64,000 bases of DNA from Podospora pseudoanserina (lineage: Eukaryota > Ascomycota > Sordariomycetes > Sordariales > Podosporaceae), in NCBI RefSeq assembly GCF_035222485.1, contig NC_085925.1:1736001-1800000 (forward strand). The letters are read 5' to 3'. Of the stretch, positions 23,022-33,704 are shown piece by piece. Below the pieces are notes generated by a model. That model had not been told where the DNA came from. It did no database searches and saw only the letters and a program-made list of their open reading frames with translations. How positions within the stretch are numbered: the stretch's first letter is position 1; each line of letters opens with the position of its first letter. Both the position numbers and the translations under genes were made by a program.

Positions 23022-24465
23022 TTATACATATACATGACAAAACAACCCCCCAAACCCCCCAAGCCCATCATGCGCCTCAATAACAGGAATCACATCAGGC
23101 GCAAGCCACTTCAAATCAAGCTTCCTCGTCGCAGCATCCCTCCCACCAAGCGTCACCTGCGCATTAACCCTCTTCTCCGGATCCATCATCTGCCAAATCC
23201 ACCACAACCTATCCAGCGACGCGTGATGAAAGTAAAAGATTGGGTCCCCAGGCGAAACCATCGGATCGCCACCGGGGTCCCCCCCCGATATGTAATGACC
23301 AGCTGTGTGGATCCCAAAGTTGTACGGATCGCTCACGTTCCGGGGTGGTGTGAGCAAGGTGTTGTAGAAGGTGTTGATGTCCTTGGACTTGGTGAGGAGG
23401 TTGTACGCGCGGTCTGCCGTGGCGCCGAGGGCCGCGTCGACGCTGATGTCGCGGCGCATGCAGCGAGGGTTGTACCCGGTGCCGTTGGAGATTGGGTTTC
23501 TGGGCACGTTGTTCATGACGGGGGCGCCGGGACCGATGTTGGCTGTGTACCTGTTGGAAGAAAGCTAGTTAGATACCTAAAGTGGCAGTGGATAGATGTC
23601 GAAGAAGAAGGAACGAACTCTGTGAAGGGGCCGTCAACAACGCATCCACCTCCGCCGCCCGGTTTGATCGTTCCGGTACCGGTGCGAAGGCCGGTGTACT
23701 TGGGGTCCGGCAAGCCGTTGCCACCCATACTTGTCGCGTTGCCGTTGAAGAGGGCTGAATTCTTTGGATCTTTGGTGTAGCGGTCGTAGTTCATGTACTT
23801 TTCATCATCAAGAACAGTTAGCAAACCTTCGACGAGGAAGGCAAGGGGTCCGTCATACCGGGTGATATCCCTTATAGCCACACTCGTTACGAAGAGCCGT
23901 CTCATACGCAAGCAAGAAATACTTGTGGGCAGGGAACAAGCCAATCGTGTCGTGCAGAGAACCGGCATTCGTCAGGTGATAGGCCATGAAATCGTCGTAC
24001 CGGGTCCGAGCTCCTGGGAACTGGCTCTTGGGCGCCTTGGATGGCGCCTTCATCAGGCAGAGCGTGGCGTTGATGAAGTCGGATCGTTGTTCGATGGTCA
24101 TGTCGCCCCTGAGATACAAGTTAAATCTGGGGCAATCACTGAGGGTTAGGTAGAAGGTTGCCATACCACTCTCTCCGTACTCCCGCGTTCTCCAGTGTGC
24201 AGCCGTTGTTCTTGCCCGCGGCGATCTTCTGGCTCATGTACGCATCAACCTTGGCCATGGTCTCATCCGACAGCTTGTCGACGACATCTAAGGGGTAGAA
24301 GCCGTTGCGTTGTCTGGCATGATGTCAGCCATAACCACAGATGGCAACCGGAGCTCCAACCGATAATGACACTCACACGTTCACTTTGGTTCTCCAATCC
24401 CTTGGAGCCACCACTCCGGCAAGAGCCGAGGGCACCAAGATTGCAACACTCCAAATAGACCGCAT
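23022..24465 (-). CDS. Secreted tyrosinase / polyphenol oxidase (397 aa)
   Basis: Five exons: 24465..24377, 24313..24167, 24108..23859, 23797..23619 and 23550..23022, all GT-AG and in frame. The start MRSIWSVAILVPSALAGVVA is a signal peptide. NNGCTLENAGVRREWGDMT is the usual lead-in. The CuA site is visible as MAYHL, SLHD and PAHKYFLLAYE, followed by ALRNECGYKGYHPYMNYD. The CuB site is FGIHTAGHY followed by SPGDPIFYFHHASLDRLWWIWQ. All six copper-binding His are present. These type-3 copper enzymes oxidise phenols to quinones (melanin or secondary-metabolite chemistry). The absence of a long C-terminal extension fits the short secreted fungal class. No related biosynthetic genes lie nearby. 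Confidence 0.93.
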
Positions 24466-25396
24466 TTTTACGCACTTGGTTTTGTTGATCAAAGCTCCAG
24501 CGTCTCTGGCGGCCAGAACCCGATGGAGATTTCAGGTTGGAGGGACATTTTGTAGAATACACGGGCACTCTCCTTGCCAGCATTTCAACGTGAGGGAGGG
24601 GACAGGCAATTCCGTACGCGTCAACTCTATATGACGACCTTTAAAACTCGATGCTATCATTGGACTGGTTATTAAACTAGTCCCTGTCGGTGGTCCGGCA
24701 TATGAGATTCTGCTGGTTGAGGTCGAACCTTAAACTGCCGTCCTTCCGAGCCGTGTTTTAAGATAGATGCCTAACCCCAGAGTTTTGGTCACCCAATTAC
24801 GTTACATGTTTTCTTTCGTGCAGGGTTCTAGTGGTGCGATGGTTGAACTGATGATAGAACAGGCATGGTTGGTGAGGTCGGTTTCGTTTTGATCAGCAGG
24901 GCATGAAGATCTCAAGTTCAATGCGATAGCTGGACGTACCTGAGGTATCTGGTTGTACAATTTTCTTATAGACGGACTGGTTTCATGATTCCATACACCT
25001 TAACAGCATCAAGCATACCTGGGTATGGGGGCATTATCACAGTAGCTAATCTCAATATGTGGTCGTGGTACCACTCGTAACATCATGATATTTGCTGCTG
25101 GGAAGAACTCGATAACTCCTACGCAATCATCCGCGGCAACCTTTCCTCTCCCCGCAGCCGCCATCTATCTGATGGTAACCAATGACGATCCATTAGATTG
25201 TGCTGGCGTTGCTTGTTCCGTTAGCCAACCCCCTTGCCGTTCAGCCGAGAGACTCCATGCCGGCAGTTCCCCCCTGTCGTCAGACTCCCACCACATTCAC
25301 ACCATATATGAGACTCGACCGTCAGATAAGTACCTACACACAAAGAAAGTGTTGTTAAAACCGGTTGAGTTTAATTCGGAATCTAACGGACAAAAA
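24466..25396. other. Divergent promoter region, 0.93 kb
   Basis: Lies between the heads of the tyrosinase (minus) and the AA1-like gene (plus). No reading frame of note. It contains an imperfect palindrome GGACTGGTT-ATTA-AACTAGTCC near 24661. Confidence 0.5.
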
Positions 25397-25946
25397 ATGC
25401 ACATCGCTAATTTCCGCGTGGCTCTCCTCTGCGGAGTCACCCTCGCAAATCAAGACTGCACCACAACCCCCCAAACCCCTTCTTACTGGAGCATCAATGA
25501 CCTGGTATTAAAGGTCTACGACTGGGACAAGGGTGGTTCGATGGGAACATTTGGGTTTACATCATTTTCCTCAGCAACAAACAAGACGGTGGAGTGTCTG
25601 GCTCAGGACGTTGATCTAGCAAACTTGGGGGAGGATGGGTCGTGGTCAAAGTGCAGTGATCCTGGGGTAGAGTTTCGGTTTGATTTTGAGGAGATGAGCT
25701 TGAGTTTGAAGGAAACGTGGACGTGTGAAGGGTCTCCGGGGTGAGTACCTTGCCTACCTATGCCGTACCATCAGGCGTGGAGAACTTGGCTGATATTTGC
25801 GTAGAGTTACCTTCAATGCCAACGCGACAGGACTTATGATGTTGCATGGTTGTCTGGATAGTGATACAGATAAGGGTGTTGAGTCTGACTGTTATGTCAT
25901 GGAGTTTGACATGGCGGGTGATGTTACCTCTTCAGCAGTGATATAG
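25397..25946 (+). CDS. AA1-like secreted cysteine protein (161 aa)
   Basis: Exons 25397..25740 and 25805..25946; donor GTGAGT, acceptor GCGTAG. MHIANFRVALLCGVTLANQD gives a short signal peptide. The mature protein has spaced Cys (QDC, VEC, SKC, WTC, HGC, SDC) and the beta-rich pattern YWSINDLVLKVYDW, MGTFGFTSFSS, then FRFDFEEMSLSLKETW and VTFNANATG. This resembles the AA1-like (Alternaria Alt a 1-type) domain; the match is by pattern and moderate. An upstream in-frame extension to 25085 has no signal peptide and non-coding composition, so the internal ATG was chosen. Likely extracellular; function unknown. Confidence 0.75.
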
Positions 25947-26108
25947 TTGTTATTGCAATGTCTTTCTCAGGCTGAGCGTTGATCATATTCATGAGAAGGC
26001 GTCTCGATCAATTTTTCATTGTAATTAAGTTCATTGTATATCTATCGCAAACATGAACCGAGAAAAGCATAAACATTAGCTATTACATAATAATGAACCT
26101 GCACTCCT

Positions 26109-27506
26109 TCAAACAGCTCGAAACCCATCACCAGCTGTCCCTGTATTCGGGTCAGGTCGCTGAGGGGACACGGGCGACTGAGTCTGGACAGAAGTCTGCA
26201 TCGAACTAATGACAACAGTCCCAGACCCCATTGATGCGAGCACTGCGTTTGGATTACCCAACACCGGCCCGGAAGAAGCAGCCGTAGTCCCACCAACCAC
26301 CGAGGAAGGAGGACCAGGATAAACCGGCAGAGGCGTATCGTCCTCCACCCGCCGACCTCCTGTCCCAGCTCCTCCATTACCGCCGCCAGTATCTCCACGT
26401 CTTTCCATCTCGATTTTCTCCCCATGACGCCTCGGCTTTCTTTCCCCCAGCCAATCCACCGGGTACCGTTGCCTGAATCCGAACTGAAACCATAATTTGA
26501 TCTTCATTTTAAGCGGCATCGCCTTCCACTGCTCCCTCAGATCGGACTGGTCCTCCGGCTTCCTTGCATCCTCTACGATTGTAAACCCAATAGTAAAAAT
26601 GAAGATTAATATCCAGCAAACCGTTCCCAACCGGAGGGCCGTCCTGCCCATCATCAGCCGCCCGAACCAAAAGAAGTTTTCAACAAATCCAAGAAGAAAG
26701 ACGGACGGGATGACAGTCGCGATGATGACCTTCCACGGCTCGACCTTGCTGCACTTCCCGGCGTAAGTATAAGGGCAGCGTTCCTCTTGAGTCAGCGGTC
26801 GCGGCCCGCCAGGGCGATGGCACTCCTGGACGTAAGTTGTGTTGAGGCTGCTGACAACCGAGTCATAGTATGTGCGTGCATGAGGGCCACCGTGGCGGGT
26901 TGGGGGTAGATCAGTCGGCTTGACGTGGATCTCCCTGACTAGTGATGGGTTGTATCCCTTTGTCGAATGCGTCTGGACTGGGAGGACGGTGGCTTTGGGG
27001 AGCATGTACTCGGTGAGGAATTCGGACGGGAACCAGCCGGCCCAGGGTTGGAGGCTGGTGGATGTGGTAAACTCGAACGGGGTTGGGCAGCTGGCTGGGG
27101 CGGTGAGGATGTGGTCAACGATCCAAAGGTCGGTCGTGAATTGGGACTGAGTTGATGGCGATGGCAACTTGTACCAGCCTTCTAGCTCTGACCGGGGGAT
27201 GGCGTCAGCGGGTAGAATGATGGTGGACATCACAATGTCCCAATCGATATTGGTTATTGGTATTGAGAACGCCGGTGTGACACCGGTGGGGATGTTGGTA
27301 TGTTTCACTTTAAAGGGGCGTGGAACGTAGGTCTCGCCGCATGATGTTGTCCCAGTTAAAACCTCCGGATTGCAGCCGTACGGCAAGTACGATGTTGCAT
27401 AGGCCTGTAACTCTGTGCCAGTCCACCCAGTCCACTCGCTGGCCAGCGCTCGCTGAAACCCAGTGGCCATGATGGCCAGTGAGGCCAGTGTGCCCGTTCG
27501 TTCCAT
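26109..27506 (-). CDS. Membrane protein with secreted N-terminal domain (465 aa)
   Basis: Single exon; the ATG at 27506 (MERTGTLASLAIMATGFQRA) was preferred because a signal-peptide-like segment follows; the frame stays open 61 codons further upstream. The ectodomain has WTGWTGTELQAY, YGCNPEVLTG, FEFTTSTSLQPWAGWFP and several Cys. Two hydrophobic helices follow at about residues 270-295 (VIIATVIPSVFLLGF) and 305-325 (TVCWILIFIFTIGF). The cytoplasmic tail is basic, then Gly/Pro/Thr-rich. This architecture is a common uncharacterised fungal plasma-membrane protein. A TATA-like CATAAAAG lies about 65 bp upstream on the minus strand. Function unknown. Confidence 0.8.
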   Translation of the reverse strand: MERTGTLASLAIMATGFQRALASEWTGWTGTELQAYATSYLPYGCNPEVLTGTTSCGETYVPRPFKVKHTNIPTGVTPAFSIPITNIDWDIVMSTIILPADAIPRSELEGWYKLPSPSTQSQFTTDLWIVDHILTAPASCPTPFEFTTSTSLQPWAGWFPSEFLTEYMLPKATVLPVQTHSTKGYNPSLVREIHVKPTDLPPTRHGGPHARTYYDSVVSSLNTTYVQECHRPGGPRPLTQEERCPYTYAGKCSKVEPWKVIIATVIPSVFLLGFVENFFWFGRLMMGRTALRLGTVCWILIFIFTIGFTIVEDARKPEDQSDLREQWKAMPLKMKIKLWFQFGFRQRYPVDWLGERKPRRHGEKIEMERRGDTGGGNGGAGTGGRRVEDDTPLPVYPGPPSSVVGGTTAASSGPVLGNPNAVLASMGSGTVVISSMQTSVQTQSPVSPQRPDPNTGTAGDGFRAV

Positions 27507-28319
27507 GATAAAGATGCAAGGAATGGAGAGAGAGAAGAGATCATTACGAAGACAGCAAGGGATCCCGATGCTTTTATGAGGCCCATGCATTGTCAAAGAG
27601 ATGAGGCCTTGGCAACAGGGAACTAAAGTCGGAACAGATGATTTTTCCCCGTAATCCATCCAACCATAGGGCAGAAGTTGGAGTGCCAAGGTGATGCCAA
27701 ACCAGCCACAAGCTCAATAGCCACATGATAGGGCTGATTCGGTCACGAAACCACCCCCATCAAGCAAACCTGGACCCAAAAGCCATATGTGTGGGTGTGT
27801 GTGTGTATCATCAGTCTCACTATCGTCGTAAGTGAGGGCTTCAGATTGATGTGTGCTCCTTGCTCAGAGGTGAGGTCAAGGTGCCCCAAAGCATTCGAAG
27901 CAAGGTCCACCCGATTCCCAAATGTTGTCGCAATAAAGACTTAACACTAAGATATGCTGAAATTTCCTGGGATAGATCCGATGGCCTTACTCGGAGTAAG
28001 CTGCTCCCTAGTTGTTATTCTCCCCGTTTAGGCAGCTGGTTGCATCGGACTCAATGTCGTGTCGAAGATTGCTTGTTTTGTGACGGTAGCGGTTATCGTG
28101 ATTGGTCAATGGTTATGCAACTATTCTGAAGCATCCGGACTATGTGACGGGCTTGGAGAGGCGTAATAGAGCTCAAGAGGAACCGTCCCTGATCGCTCCG
28201 GAGTCCGCTTGGAGCTCGGGCCAATCTGGGCTGCGTGATTATTAGGGTTTCCTGCAGTTCGTCTGGCCGTTGCTTTCTTCTTTAATCCAACCAATATTGC
28301 CATCATCACCTCAGACATC
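27507..28319. other. Intergenic spacer, 0.8 kb
   Basis: Upstream regions of the membrane-protein gene and the F-box remnant. A short GT dinucleotide run (GTGTGTGTGTGT) occurs near 27794. No gene seen. Confidence 0.5.
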
Positions 28320-30601
28320 ATGGCACAACCAAGCCTGACAGGACTACCGAATGAGCTTCTCCTGCGCATCTGCCAACTCCCCTCCGACTCGCACTTTCCT
28401 AGTCTGAAAGCGCTTGCACAAGCCAACAAACATTCTTTCTCCGTTGCTGTCGCGGCGCTTATCGACACCATCACCTTCTACATTGACAAACCCGCTCCAT
28501 TGGCTCAATATGTTGAGGGCTGCAAACGACTACTCCAGATACGGAACCATGATTTGTTCGCCGCCTCATCATCGTCGGTCGCATGAGACAGTCAGACACC
28601 GAGACCAATCCGTTTCAGGCTGAATATGCAAACCGATCCTGGCATCTATCACTGCCCTCGACCACAGACTTCGACACAACTCGCGCGAATCTGCATGGCT
28701 TCCTTTCCGGGTCCACCAACCGACACGGCGCGATCCCTTTGACTTTGACACTTGAACCCCGGCTTCTTCGTCAGATGGATACGCCAGCCAGCCAGGCCTA
28801 TGAGGGTGATCGGCATTAGCAACCACTGGCAGCCCTCATCTCCCAGCTTCCGTGCCTACAAGATGTTGTCTATCGATGCCCGTCACAGTTCCCACCTTGC
28901 TTGCTCATGGCATTGCACGCCAAGCAAATAGAAGCTCGTTTGCATCTTCAAATGTTCAGACTGTGCAGCGCCTTCGACAACTCGCCAACGATTGATCCTC
29001 ACGAGTGGAACGTCATCACTTCTCCATGTCTCTACAATGTCTGGGTTCGGTACAACAACATGTCATATGATGATGAAAACAACCCTATTGACTCTACTCC
29101 CTCCAGTTGCGTGTTCTCGAGTGGGATGCTCAAGCAGCCGCTGGCCTCAGCCGGTCTTAAAGAAGTCCATACAATCTACGACTACACGGCCGAACTGGTT
29201 TCCTTCGGCAATCCTGACAAGCATCCAGACGAACATCATGCATGTCGCAACGTGTCTCGCAACCCAGCCAACCGGTTGCGTCGAAAAATCCCAAGAGGCC
29301 ACGGGGGTCACCCTTTTCTGAAAGGCCGATTGACACATCTAAACCTCAGCCACAGTGCGCACGCGTGCGAAACACGAGATCATGTTCATACCGGGGATTG
29401 GACAACCGCCCTTGGCAACTTAAGACTAGGGACGGGCCGTGGAATGCTTTGACAGATTTCGCTCTGCTGCAGAGCTTGACTCTGGATCATGCAGTTTCTG
29501 CAAAACAGCTTATCGCACTAACAATAACGTCCTTCCTCGCACAACTTTGATTTAGAACCAATGTCGTTCACTCTTCAGCAGCCTTTCGTTAGCCTGCGAA
29601 TTGCCACGGCACGACGGATCTCGTGTGCCCTTCACACCAGTGGAGGCCGACTACTACCAAGAGGTTGCTCGGTTCCTGGACAGCATACCCTCTCTAAGGG
29701 CGCTCCAAATCACTGGACGGGATCACTCCGTCCTTGGATTCTGCTTCGATTGTCCTAGATTGCAGAGCCTCTCGCTGCTTCCCTTACGAAAATGGGAAGG
29801 CCAAAGCCCCGTCGGTTACATGCAGAACCACGTCACTATTCAGGATCTAGCTGCGCTCACAAAGTCTTTTCCAGCGCTGACCGATCTCGCCGTTTCAATT
29901 GCGAGGTCAAGAGGAGATGCTGCAGAGATTGCCTGTTACAAGTTAATTGGTGACAATCGTCCCCAACTGCATAGCCTGCCGCTGATGCTAGATTGCTCAC
30001 CTCCAAGGCTCATTCAGTCAAGCGGCCAGATGACAAGCAAGCCATACCTCGGGTGAAGCCGTACCCATCAACACCCGTGTCTCGCATTCCTCCCTCTGTA
30101 GTCTGCATCCTAGACCAAGACAGAGATGAGACCGCTGATGATTATTGGCGTGTACAGGACTACCACAACGGACACGTCTACGACATTTTCATAAACAGGG
30201 CCCTCAACGCCTTCCTGGCTCGAGACATCTTTTCCGCGGTGGGGGGCAACGTGGATACCTTACTTGTACAATCTTACGGAGGCGAGAATCTGTCACAAAA
30301 AGGACCACCGCCACGTTGCGGCATGTTGTTTAACGGGCGCTCAAGGGGTCCTGCCGGGCACCTACCCAAACCATTTCTTCATGCCATCTCCAAATCGTGG
30401 ATGGTGGAACGAATGAACAGCCAGCTGGTGGTTACGGAACTCACCAGCGAGGAGCCTGACAAGTGGCTGAAGAATTCGTTGAGCCTCAAAGAAAATCATG
30501 GAAAGGTCATGGACTATTTCAGGCGTGTGTGGCCTGCGAAAAAGGCTGGGAGTGAAGGGTGGTGGGGAGACTGGGAGAGCTGGGGTCTTCAGATTGGATA
30601 G
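28320..30601 (+). pseudogene. F-box protein gene, decayed
   Basis: It starts MAQPSLTGLPNELLLRICQLP followed by SLKALAQANKHSFSVAV, a clear F-box (residues about 5-45). Downstream, protein-like stretches continue in changing frames: RLIIVGRMRQSD and SWHLSLPSTTDFD (28583 on), LAALISQLPCLQDVVYRCP after an in-frame TAG at 28817..28819, SLRALQITGRDHS and LQSLSLLPLRKW (29690-29810), and DDYWRVQDYHNGHVYDIFINR to the end. The order fits fungal F-box proteins with a leucine-rich C-terminal region. At least one stop and several frame changes make a full-length product impossible. F-box proteins are substrate adaptors of SCF ubiquitin ligases; this copy appears dead. Confidence 0.7.
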
Positions 30602-31000
30602 AATCGGCTTGCGACGGTACTTTCTTTTCTGGTTCTGCGGTACAAACTTACGGTCAGCAGTCATTCTGCAATGCGATTTATCAGTTAGATTGAAGTCCGA
30701 TCTTGTCATTGGACTCACTTCAACCCTCTTTTACAAGCTCCTGGAAGGATTTTCTGCAGTTGGATCCCAGGCTGAATCAGGCAGGTGGAAATATCGTGGG
30801 ATGGACGATGCTACCCCATCGCCCCGTAAGCTTCTGGAATGGGACCGGGAATGATACTGTTGAACGGGGGGCCAGAGCCTCGTTGGCAATAAAGACATAT
30901 CATGTCCTCATTTTTATTTTTATTTTTTAAAAAAAAGCAGCTTTCCTTTGTGAGACTCATCCTGTCTAAGGTACCTTAAAGATCCAAGAATTTAAACAGC
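30602..31000. other. Intergenic spacer, 0.4 kb
   Basis: An AT-rich T/A run (TTTTTATTTTTATTTTTT then A-rich) at about 30906..30936 lies just upstream of the hydrolase gene. Nothing else seen. Confidence 0.5.
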
Positions 31001-32137
31001 ATGCAGCTCCCCAAAGTCCTAACAGCAATCTTCTACTTCTTCCTCAAAGTCCAGGCCGTCCTCCTTCCCGTCCCTCACACGCCCTACCTCGCCAAATGGA
31101 CAACCTCAGAACTCATCAATCATGGGTTCCCAGACCCATTCAACACATCCCACACCCGCCGAATCATGATCTCGCGCTACACCCCAGTTCAAAAACGAGA
31201 CTGTCTTGAAACCTGCCGGCTTCCTTACATGCCTGAATTCATCGCCTCGGTAGAGGATGAGATCTTCCAGGCCGATATGGGCGACACACCCTGGCCACGA
31301 GGCGTGCTTGCTTCGCTAGAGGTGGAGATGTGCTGCAAGGAGAGACGACGTGACCATCACGACAAACCACGCCCGCTTCTTCTCCTCGGTCCCGGCCTCA
31401 ACACAACACGGTATTGGTACTCGGCCATGGGACAGAGTCTCGCTGGGATGGGCTTTGAAGTCGTGGTAATGGACCACCCTTACGAGACGGACGTGGTGCA
31501 ATACCCTGATGGCACCGTCATTTACGGGGGACGGGTTCCTGCGGATGCAGAGGCTGTGGAGGAGTTGAGGTTTGCGTTGGAGGTTAGGGCGAAGGATGCG
31601 ACTCTTGTTCTTGACTGGCTCAAGGTTCCTAAATCAGCCAAGGTTGGCTTTGTGGGGAGTTCGTTTGGTGGACCGGCTGCTGCTGTGGCGATGAGGCGGG
31701 ATGGGAGGATTGCTGCGGGGGTTAATCTTGATGGGGGTATGTTTGGTGCTGGGGTTGCTGAGGGTGGGGCGGTGAGACCGTTTTTGATTTTCGGGGCAGA
31801 TGGGCATAATACTACAACTGATGAGACTTGGGGACGGTTTTGGGATGCTACTGCGGAGAGGAGGCCTGGGTTGTGGATGAAGGAGTTGAGTGTGGTTAAT
31901 GCGACGCATAGGACGTTTTTGGACTTTTCGTTGGTTGGGGAGGTTAGCGAGGAGTTAAGGAGGGTTGGGTTCGGAGGTGTGGTTAGTGGGGTTTGGGCGA
32001 TGGGGATGATGACGGAGTATTTGACGGATTTTTTTCGGTTTGCGTTGATGGGGGAGGGTGAGGGGTTGCTTGCTGGGGAGAGTGGGAGGTTTCCTGAGGT
32101 GAAGTTTTTGAGACCGCAGGGGACACAACCACTGTAA
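31001..32137 (+). CDS. Secreted PAF-acetylhydrolase-like lipase (378 aa)
   Basis: Single exon. MQLPKVLTAIFYFFLKVQA is a signal peptide. The alpha/beta-hydrolase core shows PLLLLGPGLNTTR (oxyanion strand), VVVMDHPYETD, nucleophile elbow VGFVGSSFGGPAAA (Ser near residue 220), AGVNLDGGMFG with the likely acid, and VVNATHRTFLDFSLV with the likely His. This order matches the platelet-activating-factor acetylhydrolase isoform II family in fungi. It probably hydrolyses short acyl chains from lipids outside the cell or in the secretory pathway; the substrate is inferred. The coding strand switches abruptly from C-rich to G-rich codons near 31540. Confidence 0.85.
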   Translation: MQLPKVLTAIFYFFLKVQAVLLPVPHTPYLAKWTTSELINHGFPDPFNTSHTRRIMISRYTPVQKRDCLETCRLPYMPEFIASVEDEIFQADMGDTPWPRGVLASLEVEMCCKERRRDHHDKPRPLLLLGPGLNTTRYWYSAMGQSLAGMGFEVVVMDHPYETDVVQYPDGTVIYGGRVPADAEAVEELRFALEVRAKDATLVLDWLKVPKSAKVGFVGSSFGGPAAAVAMRRDGRIAAGVNLDGGMFGAGVAEGGAVRPFLIFGADGHNTTTDETWGRFWDATAERRPGLWMKELSVVNATHRTFLDFSLVGEVSEELRRVGFGGVVSGVWAMGMMTEYLTDFFRFALMGEGEGLLAGESGRFPEVKFLRPQGTQPL

Positions 32138-32469
32138 TATGGTCAATATTTACTCTACCAATGTTCAAAGGAGCAGGTTAGGAATAGTTACACAGACCAA
32201 TAAACCTAGGTACTCGACGAAGGCTTGCTGAACCTCCGACCTCCGCTCAGTCTCCCGCCAGCCATTTACATCAGCGCATGTGTTACACAACCCCAATATC
32301 GCACGGCAATCACTTTCTTGTTATACCAAGCAGGTCATGTTGTGCTGTCATGTAATGTTCAAGCTCACCGCCTACCTATTAATTCATCGGGCGTCATTGG
32401 GCTTCATCAAAAGTCTCCCACTCAACAACCAACATCTCGAAGGACCGAAACTAAGACAATACAAAAAAT
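32138..32469. other. Intergenic spacer, 332 bp
   Basis: Nothing recognised apart from one AAACCTAGGTACT palindrome-like motif near 32203. Confidence 0.5.
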
Positions 32470-33111
32470 ATGGAGCTATACCGCTGCCTATCGCTTCCCG
32501 ATTTTCTCTATCGGGTCCAATAGGTAGGGATTAAAACCGAAGAAGACTCGAATGGTGAACTCATGGCTCAGCGCCGTGTACCCCGCATGGGCTTTGGACG
32601 ATAAGGACTTCAAACAAGCAGTCTACAACCAATTCGACTGGGATTATAAAGGCCGCACTCCCTTCATTTCCTGCTTTTCAGACAAAGACTTCGCCATCAA
32701 GTGGGCCTGTAAAATCATGAGATCTTCACGGAGATGTTCACAGAAACAGGAGTGAACCCTTTTCACTATCGACACCCGGCTTCTTTCGCACTCTGTCTAT
32801 GTTTACAAACTGAGCAGATTCATCGATTGTATGGATAATCGGACTCCCCATAGGGCGGAGGAAGTTTGCAAACCAGGGGCCTATATCTGTTTACATAGCA
32901 TTCCTTCTGGCGCAATTGTTGAGGCAGAGAAATGGAATGAATCTTCGCGGAGCATCAAAATCCCCTATATAGGTAAGTATCTTGCCCTTAAATAGAGGCA
33001 TCTACATGTGGTCGCTAACCCATCCGTTACTTTACAGCGCCATCATGTCGTCCAAGCAACACCAATATGGTCGAATATCGGGATGATCAGATAGCAAAGG
33101 ATTCTGAGTAG
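32470..33111 (+). pseudogene. Broken DUF7587 paralogue
   Basis: It starts MELYRCLSLPDFLYRVQ, parallel to LPRYLYRVQ of the intact gene at 18726, then meets TAG at 32521. The next frame has KQAVYNQFDWDYKGRTPFIS and DFAIKWACKI, parallel to FDWSSRRPTPFIT and VRWALC. A TGA at 32753..32755 stands where the intact gene has the Trp of DDWFILTIDT; after it the frame gives LFTIDTRLLS, VYVYKLSRFID and KPGAYICLHSIPSGAIVE. A plausible intron at 32973..33037 leads to a short final exon. A frame change and two stops make it non-functional. It lies about 400 bp from the Fot1-type transposon. Confidence 0.7.
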
Positions 33112-33515
33112 ATGGAGAAGCATACTAGACTTTTCGAATCGTTGTCGAGATTTCTGACATCTCTCTCTCTCTTGAACTACGCAAGGCGACACATTCTCTT
33201 TCATCATCTTCAAACAATGTATTTCATTTGATGGATATAGAGAAGCGGCCCTCGTTCCCGAACGCCATGACCATGGTTGCCGAAGCTCTTGAGTCTTGGG
33301 GCTCTGTGTTGGGTGTTGTGACCAAGGATAACAACAAGAAGACTTGGGGGGAACATTCTCGAGGAAGTGACAAGAGGTCTGGAGCCCGTTGTTCCGAGGT
33401 TAGACGAAGCAAGGCTTTGTTGGGGAGTATTTGAGGAGTCTGTGGATCTTACCATTGGTATGGGAAGGGGGGGGGGCTCTCTTTGAAAACACATGATGCG
33501 TGAGTCTCAGATATA
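33112..33515. other. Spacer between DUF7587 remnant and transposon
   Basis: A short open frame (33228..33434) begins MDIEKRPSFPNAMTM but matches nothing known. A 10-G run lies at about 33467..33476. Confidence 0.45.
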
Positions 33516-33557
33516 GGTTGGATGACAAGGAAGTGGACCACATATGGATGTGGCCCA
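33516..33557. repeat. Left terminal inverted repeat of the Fot1-type element
   Basis: 42 bp starting GGTTGGATGACAAGGAAG; five mismatches to the inverted right end, three of them transitions. Confidence 0.85.
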
Positions 33558-33704
33558 GGTAAGTTTGAACTACCCAAGCCATCTACCCACATTAAACCCT
33601 CCATAACCCTGGACCCCCCGATATCAACACACACTTTATATTCCACCCACAGAGACCAAAAATGAAGCTTTTCTTTTACTTTTTTTTGCTCCAGGTACCC
33701 ACCA

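Noticed and set aside
26042-26425. Minus-strand 127-codon frame overlapping the end of the membrane-protein gene.
   Set aside because: Frame-shifted shadow of that gene.
33228-33434. Short frame MDIEKRPSFPNAM upstream of the transposon.
   Set aside because: No homologous pattern, no splice partners, and it ends in low-quality sequence.
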